From: an uncultured Pseudoflavonifractor sp.
GTDB lineage: Bacteria; Bacillota; Clostridia; Oscillospirales; Oscillospiraceae
Assembly: GCA_904419835.1 (NCBI GenBank)
Contig: CAJFTA010000042.1
Location: 1-34,656, forward strand
DNA: 34,656 nt
Direction: 5' to 3'
The notes under the pieces are model-generated. The model was not told where the DNA came from, made no database searches, and was given only the letters and a program-made list of their open reading frames with translations. Of the stretch, positions 30,385-34,656 are shown one piece after another; position 1 is the stretch's first letter; each line of letters starts with the position of its first letter. Position numbers and translations under genes: made by a program.

Positions 30385-31821
30385 GTGGAGATGGAGGAGC
30401 AGACCCAGGTCAAATGCGCCGAAAGGGAACAGCCGGTCCAGAATAAACCGCTGTTCAGCAATCAAATGCTGGTGCGGCTGATTATCCCCCTGGTAATTGA
30501 GCAATTCCTTTTGATGTCCGTGGGTATGGCCGACACGGTGATGGTCACCACAGCCGGCGAGGCGGCCGTGTCCGGCGTCTCCCTGGTGGACAACATCAAT
30601 AACCTGATGCTTCAGATTTTCGCCGCCCTCAGCACCGGCGGCGCGGTGGTTGTGTCCCAGTACCTGGGCCGCAAGGAGCCGGAGCACGCCAGAACCGCCG
30701 CCAAGCAGCTGCTCTATGCGGTGACGGTTCTCTCCTCGGTGATTATGATTCTGTGCCTCATCTTTCGGGAGCACCTGCTCTCCCTGATCTTCGGCAGCAT
30801 CAACGACGATGTGATGGACTCCGCCGTGGCCTACTTTGTCTCCACCGCCCTGGCCTACCCCTTTATGGCGCTCTACAACGCGGGCGCCGCCCTGTTCCGC
30901 TCCATGGGCAACTCCAAGGTGTCCATGTTCAACTCCCTGATTGTCAACATCGTCAACATCGCCGTCAACGCCATCCTGATTTTCGGTTTCGGCATGGGGT
31001 CCCTGGGCGCCGGTATCGGTACCCTCACCTCCCGCATCGTGGCGGCGGTGATCATTCTGTTCCTGCTTCAGCACAGGGACTGCATCCTGCGCATTGAGCA
31101 CATGTTCCGCCCCGAATTCCACTGGGCCATGGTGCGGCGCATCCTCACCATCGGCATCCCCACCGGCCTGGAAAACGGCCTGTTCCAGGTGGGCAAGCTG
31201 ATGGTGCTCAGCCTCATCACCTCCTTTGACGCCGGGGTCAATCTGGCGGTGGTGGGCTCCGCCGTGGCCGCCAACGCCATCGCCAACAGTGTGGCCGGCG
31301 TCATCAACGTGCCCGGACAGGCCATCGGCCTGGCCATGGTCACCGTGGTAGGGCAGTGCGTGGGTGCGCAGCTTCTGGACCAGGCGGTCCGCTACACCCG
31401 CAAGCTGATGATCATAACTTACATCTCCATGGGCACCATGGCTGTCATCCTCTTTTTCAGCGCCAACTGGCTGGTCACCCTGTTCAATCTGAGCGTCCCA
31501 GCCGCCGCCATGGCCGCCCAGGTACTGCAGTGGAACTCTGTGTTCGTTCTGATCTTCTGGCCTATGTCCTTCACCCTGCCCAACGCCCTCCGGGCCGCCG
31601 GCGACGCCATGTTCACCATGAGCGTGTCTCTCATCTCCATGTTTACCTGCCGCATCATCCTCAGTTATGTGCTGGGCGCCGACGCCGTCTTCGGTATCCC
31701 CATGGCGGGCCTGCACCTGCTGGGCGTATGGATTGCCATGTTCTGCGACTGGATTGTCCGTGCGGTTCTCTTCCTGGTCCGCTTCTGGAGGGGCAAGTGG
31801 AAGCAGATTCAGCTGATCTGA
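30385..31821 (+). CDS. MATE family efflux transporter
   Basis: About 478 residues, with twelve hydrophobic segments in two repeated halves typical of cation-coupled MATE exporters. The first half opens LFSNQMLVRLIIPLVIEQFL and has GMADTVMVTTAGEAAVSG and ALSTGGAVVVSQYLGRKEPE. The second opens RRILTIGIPTGLENGLFQ. This is the DinF/NorM-like set common in Clostridia; the drug or metabolite exported is unknown. AGGAG lies 6 bases before the GTG at 30385, chosen here; the ATG at 30391 is an alternative. The extension to 30292 overlaps the promoter and is rejected. Confidence 0.93.
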   Translation: MEMEEQTQVKCAEREQPVQNKPLFSNQMLVRLIIPLVIEQFLLMSVGMADTVMVTTAGEAAVSGVSLVDNINNLMLQIFAALSTGGAVVVSQYLGRKEPEHARTAAKQLLYAVTVLSSVIMILCLIFREHLLSLIFGSINDDVMDSAVAYFVSTALAYPFMALYNAGAALFRSMGNSKVSMFNSLIVNIVNIAVNAILIFGFGMGSLGAGIGTLTSRIVAAVIILFLLQHRDCILRIEHMFRPEFHWAMVRRILTIGIPTGLENGLFQVGKLMVLSLITSFDAGVNLAVVGSAVAANAIANSVAGVINVPGQAIGLAMVTVVGQCVGAQLLDQAVRYTRKLMIITYISMGTMAVILFFSANWLVTLFNLSVPAAAMAAQVLQWNSVFVLIFWPMSFTLPNALRAAGDAMFTMSVSLISMFTCRIILSYVLGADAVFGIPMAGLHLLGVWIAMFCDWIVRAVLFLVRFWRGKWKQIQLI

Positions 31822-31825
31822 CCCT

Positions 31826-31850
31826 GCCGCTCAGGCCGGCCGGCTTTTTG
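31826..31850 (+). terminator. weak terminator after the MATE gene
   Basis: GCCG (31826-31829) can pair with CGGC (31841-31844), followed by TTTTTG. There are alternative pairings within the GGCCGGCCGGC run. The T-tract is good but the stem is short. Confidence 0.35.
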
Positions 31851-31939
31851 TCATTTTTTCAATCGGCCTCTCTCTGTATATTTGCAGCCGTTTCCGGTGA
31901 TGCTATCCTCGGAATCCAATCTGAGGAGGTCTCTTCGCA

Positions 31940-32152
31940 ATGATCATAGATAAAATTGCCCTGGTCCTGGCCATTATCGGCGGGCTCAACTGGGGCAGCA
32001 TCGGCATTTTCGGATTCGACCTGGTGGCCTTTGCCTTCGGCGGCTCCGACAGCGCCATCTCCCGGGTTATCTATACCCTGGTGGGCCTGGCCGCCGTGTG
32101 GTGCATTTCCCTCCTGTTCCGGGACCGGGAAGCCTCCGGCGACAGAGCCTGA
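31940..32152 (+). CDS. DUF378 family small membrane protein
   Basis: 70 residues with two membrane helices: IDKIALVLAIIGGLNWGSIG, then ISRVIYTLVGLAAVWCISLL. The GGLNWG motif and GLAAVW are hallmarks of the DUF378 family, whose function is unknown. The ribosome binding site GAGGAGG lies 10 bases before ATG. It stands alone, 118 bases after the MATE gene, with its own strong terminator. Confidence 0.92.
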   Translation: MIIDKIALVLAIIGGLNWGSIGIFGFDLVAFAFGGSDSAISRVIYTLVGLAAVWCISLLFRDREASGDRA

Positions 32153-32157
32153 ACCCA

Positions 32158-32196
32158 AAAAAGGAGCGCGGTTTTGTAAAAACCGCGCTCCTTTTT
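32158..32196. terminator. bidirectional terminator between DUF378 and topB
   Basis: An 18-bp stem (32158-32175 with 32179-32196, loop GTA) with A-run on one side and T-run on the other, so it works for both convergent genes. It is directly after the DUF378 stop and about 50 bases after the topB stop. Confidence 0.93.
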
Positions 32197-32244
32197 CTGC
32201 GTGTCAATCTGTACCTATGCCGTTTTCCGCGTTCTATTTACCCA

Positions 32245-34437
32245 TCATGCCTTTCCGCTCTGCTCCAGCCACTTCTTCAGCTGCTCCGCCATGGCCGAGG
32301 AGCCCTGCTCCTCCCGGCGGTCCTGCTGCTCCAGGTAGCGGCGCACGTCCCCCTTGCCGGCGGACTTCTCCGAGCGGCGCTTCTTGAAGTCGCTCAGCTT
32401 CTCCCGGTAGCCGCACACGCAGGCAAACATCTGCTTCTCCCCCTCGCCCCGCAGCTCCATCTTCTTGTGACAGTTGGGGCAGCGGGCGTTGGTGATCTGC
32501 TTGACGCTCCGGCGGTAGCCGCACTCCCGGTCTGGGCACACCAGCATCTCCCCCCGCTTGGTCTTGACCTTGAGCAGGTACTTGCCGCAGTCGGGGCAGG
32601 GGCTGCGGGTCTGGTTGTCGTGGTGGTAGGACGCGTCGCTGGCCTTCACCTCGCTCACCAGCCGGGCGGCGTAGGACCGCATCTCCCCCACAAAGGCGTC
32701 CCCCTTCTCTCTGCCCTGGGCGATGTCCCCCAGCCGCTTCTCCCATTTGGCGGTGAGCTGTGCGCTGCGCAGGTCTGCGGGGGCCAGCTCCACCACCTGG
32801 ATGCCCTTGGAGGTGGGACAGAGCTCCTTGCCCCGCCGCTCAATGTAGAAGGCGGAGAAGAGCTTCTCGATGATGTCCGCCCGGGTGGCCGGGGTGCCCA
32901 GGCCGCCGGTCTCCTCCAGAATCCGGGACTGCTCCGCGTCCTTCACCTGGGCCTGGGGGTGCTCCATGGCGGTAAGCAGGGTGGCCTCGGTGTACCGCTT
33001 GGGGGGCGCGGTCTTGCCCGCGTTGATCTGCAGCCCGGTGAGGGGAATTCTGTCCCCCTGGTTCAGGGGCGGCAGGTTCTGCTCCGCGTCCTCGTCCTCG
33101 GCGGTATTCTCATCCTCCTCCAGGGTGAAGCGGCTGTACGCCGCCTTCCAGCCCTGGTCCTTTACAATCTTGCCCCGGGCGGTGAAGGTCTCCCCATCCA
33201 CCGTCATGGTCAGGCGGATCTCCTCATAGGTGAAGGGCGGCAGCAGCACCGCCAGGAACCGGCGGACCACCAGGTCATAGATGTTCCGCTCCGGCCCGGT
33301 GAGCCGCCACAGGTCGGGCTGCTCCTCGGTGGGGATGATGGCGTGGTGGTCGGTGACCTTGGCGTTGTTGACCAGGTACCGGGTCTGGAGGGGACGGCTG
33401 CGCATGATCTGCTGGGCCAGGGGCTTGTACTCGTCCACCATCACGCTCCGCAGCCGCTCCGGCAGGGTGGGCACCACGTCGTCGGAGATGTAGCGGGAGT
33501 CGGTGCGGGGGTAGGTGAGCACCTTGTGAATCTCATAGAGATTCTGCATGATGGACAGCGTCTCCTTGGCGGAGTAGGCGTACTTCCGGTTGGCGTCCCG
33601 CTGGAGCTCGGTCAGGTCGTAGGCCGGGGGCGGCGGGGTCTGCTTCCAGGTCCGCTTTACCTGGGTGAGCACGCCGGTCCTGCCCTCCAGCCGCCTGGCC
33701 AGGTCCTCGGCCTGGGCGCGGTCAAACATCCTGGCCTGGCCCTTCTTGTCCCGCCAGGTGGCGGTGAACCCGGGGGTTTTGGCCGCCAGGGTGAAGAAGT
33801 CCTTGGGCACGAACCGGCGGATTTCCTGCTCCCGGTCCACGATAAGGGCCAGGGTGGGGGTCTGAACCCGTCCGGCGGAGAGCTGGGCGTTGAACTTGCA
33901 GGTGAGGGCCCTCGTCACATTCAGGCCCACCAGCCAGTCTGCCTCGCTGCGGGCCCGGGCGGAGCGGAACAGGTTGTCGTACTCCGCCGCCGGACGCAGG
34001 TGGGCGAAGCCCTCCTTGATGGCCTTGTCGGTCTGGGAGGAGATCCACAGCCGCCTGGCCGGCTTCTTCCAGCCCGCCTTTTCCATAATCCACCGGGCCA
34101 CCAGCTCGCCCTCCCGGCCCGAGTCTGTGGCGATGACCAGGTCGGAGATATCCCCCCGGCGCATCAGGGCCTGGACGGCCCGAAACTGGCGGCCGGTCTG
34201 TGGGATGACCTGGGTCTTCATCTTCTCGGGCAGCATGGGCAGGGTGAGCATGTCCCACTTGGCCCACTCCTTGTCGTACGCCTCCGGGGGCGACAGCTCC
34301 ACCAGATGGCCCAGGGCCCAGGTGACCACGTATCTGTCCCCCTCCAGGCAGCCCTCTCCCGGGCGTTTGCAGCCCAGCACCCGGGCCAGCTCCCGGCCCA
34401 CGGAGGGCTTTTCCGCCAGTACCAGCGTCTTAGACAC
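32245..34437 (-). CDS. topB: DNA topoisomerase III
   Basis: 730 residues, type IA topoisomerase. The Toprim domain starts at once (LVLAEKPSVGRELARVLG) with IATDSGREGELVARWI near 102. The catalytic tyrosine is Y309 in TYPRTDSRYI. The central domain has LSAGRVQTPTLALIVDRE and GGLGTPATRADIIEKL. The C terminus has two Cys pairs in zinc-ribbon form (CPDCG, CPDRECG, CPNC, CVCG) and a charged tail. It relaxes or decatenates single-stranded regions of DNA. The GTG start at 34437 fits the family N terminus and lies after the promoter; an AAAAGGAG site is about 10 bases upstream. The extension to 34584 runs through the promoter and is rejected. Confidence 0.96.
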   Translation of the reverse strand: MSKTLVLAEKPSVGRELARVLGCKRPGEGCLEGDRYVVTWALGHLVELSPPEAYDKEWAKWDMLTLPMLPEKMKTQVIPQTGRQFRAVQALMRRGDISDLVIATDSGREGELVARWIMEKAGWKKPARRLWISSQTDKAIKEGFAHLRPAAEYDNLFRSARARSEADWLVGLNVTRALTCKFNAQLSAGRVQTPTLALIVDREQEIRRFVPKDFFTLAAKTPGFTATWRDKKGQARMFDRAQAEDLARRLEGRTGVLTQVKRTWKQTPPPPAYDLTELQRDANRKYAYSAKETLSIMQNLYEIHKVLTYPRTDSRYISDDVVPTLPERLRSVMVDEYKPLAQQIMRSRPLQTRYLVNNAKVTDHHAIIPTEEQPDLWRLTGPERNIYDLVVRRFLAVLLPPFTYEEIRLTMTVDGETFTARGKIVKDQGWKAAYSRFTLEEDENTAEDEDAEQNLPPLNQGDRIPLTGLQINAGKTAPPKRYTEATLLTAMEHPQAQVKDAEQSRILEETGGLGTPATRADIIEKLFSAFYIERRGKELCPTSKGIQVVELAPADLRSAQLTAKWEKRLGDIAQGREKGDAFVGEMRSYAARLVSEVKASDASYHHDNQTRSPCPDCGKYLLKVKTKRGEMLVCPDRECGYRRSVKQITNARCPNCHKKMELRGEGEKQMFACVCGYREKLSDFKKRRSEKSAGKGDVRRYLEQQDRREEQGSSAMAEQLKKWLEQSGKA

Positions 34438-34473
34438 CGTCCTCACGCTCCTTTTCAATGCATAGATAAAGAC

Positions 34474-34502
34474 AGTATAGCCCGGCGGAGAGAAAAAGGC
34501 AA
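34474..34502 (-). promoter_or_regulatory. sigma-A promoter of topB
   Basis: Minus strand: TTGCCT (34497-34502), 17-bp spacer, TATACT (34474-34479). The spacer holds one arm of a 14-bp inverted repeat (34479-34492 with 34511-34524). Transcripts entering from upstream would fold this into a hairpin. Confidence 0.72.
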
Positions 34503-34532
34503 CGCCTAGTCTCTCCGCCGGGCTTCGGATAT

Positions 34533-34566
34533 TGTGAACGCCGTCCCGGTCGGGACGGCGTTCACA
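34533..34566 (-). terminator. hairpin after the gene at the right edge
   Basis: A perfect 15-bp stem (34533-34547 with 34552-34566, loop of 4), 7 bases after the stop of the partial gene. The following ATATCC is only weakly T-rich. The second hairpin at 34479-34524 follows it and may assist. Confidence 0.7.
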
Positions 34567-34573
34567 GCAGTAT

Positions 34574-34656
34574 TTACACCACAATCTTGCCCTTGAACAT
34601 CACAGTTCGGATGGACAGGTCCCTGTTGAGCAGCACCACGTTGGCCCACTTGCCGT
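34574..34656 (-). CDS. nagA: amidohydrolase C terminus, probably N-acetylglucosamine-6-phosphate deacetylase (partial)
   Basis: Only the last 27 codons lie in the window. They read GKWANVVLLNRDLS, then IRTVMFKGKIVV and stop. The pattern G-K-x-A-x-hydrophobic followed by a short strand and V-x-x-KGK is the usual end of NagA and related metal-dependent amidohydrolases, which fold their C terminus back onto the N-terminal beta domain. NagA removes acetate from GlcNAc-6-phosphate. Dihydropyrimidinase-like enzymes or adenine deaminase end in a similar way, so the name is tentative. Confidence 0.5.
   Translation of the reverse strand, partial: GKWANVVLLNRDLSIRTVMFKGKIVV

Overview
The window is a G+C-rich, densely coding stretch of chromosome from a spore-forming member of the Clostridia. 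It most resembles gut Oscillospiraceae of the Flavonifractor / Lawsonibacter / Pseudoflavonifractor type. This rests on gene content and sequence style: spoIIR behind a sigma-F-like promoter, LL-diaminopimelate aminotransferase (dapL), a type I glutamine synthetase beside an ANTAR regulator, a FeoB-associated Cys-rich peptide, a Firmicutes-type LexA box and strong GGAGG ribosome binding sites. No rRNA, tRNA, CRISPR array, phage or transposase gene was seen. Most content is housekeeping.

Layout, left to right. 1-1.7 kb: the end of clpB. 1.8-5.1 kb: a VanZ/RDD membrane protein, a membrane-anchored XRE regulator and a NUDIX hydrolase. 5.1-5.5 kb: a hairpin-rich non-coding element. 5.5-9.7 kb, minus strand: glnA, ANTAR regulator, dapF, dapL (nitrogen assimilation and lysine/peptidoglycan precursors). 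glnA has a near-consensus promoter followed at once by an intrinsic terminator in its leader. 10.1-13.4 kb, plus strand: the ferrous iron operon feoA-feoA-feoB-Cys-rich peptide. It has two operator-like palindromes and a feoB reading frame broken near its end. 13.4-20.8 kb, minus strand: uvrB, small membrane protein, membrane M28 peptidase, small membrane protein, uvrA, histidine phosphatase and a degenerate glutamine-amidotransferase-like protein. A promoter overlapping a LexA box lies in front of uvrB. 20.8-22.3 kb: radC and pyrE. 22.4-25.8 kb: uvrC, rsmD, coaD and a coiled-coil protein in one operon. 26.2-26.4 kb: HPr. 26.8-29.2 kb: mutS2. 29.5-30.2 kb: spoIIR. 30.4-32.2 kb: a MATE transporter and a DUF378 protein. 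32.2-34.4 kb: topB. The right edge holds the last codons of a probable nagA.

The least expected signal is not a protein. At four intergenic places (near 5.3, 26.0, 26.7 and 29.4 kb) a 134-222 bp hairpin-rich non-coding insert sits between two copies of local sequence. The copied sequence differs at each place: a terminator-like hairpin (two loci), the first 12 codons plus leader of uvrC, and the last 11 codons plus stop of mutS2. Two of the inserts share the terminal inverted repeat GGCTGTCGRAAAA. The pattern looks like a family of small palindromic elements that leave long, site-specific duplications.
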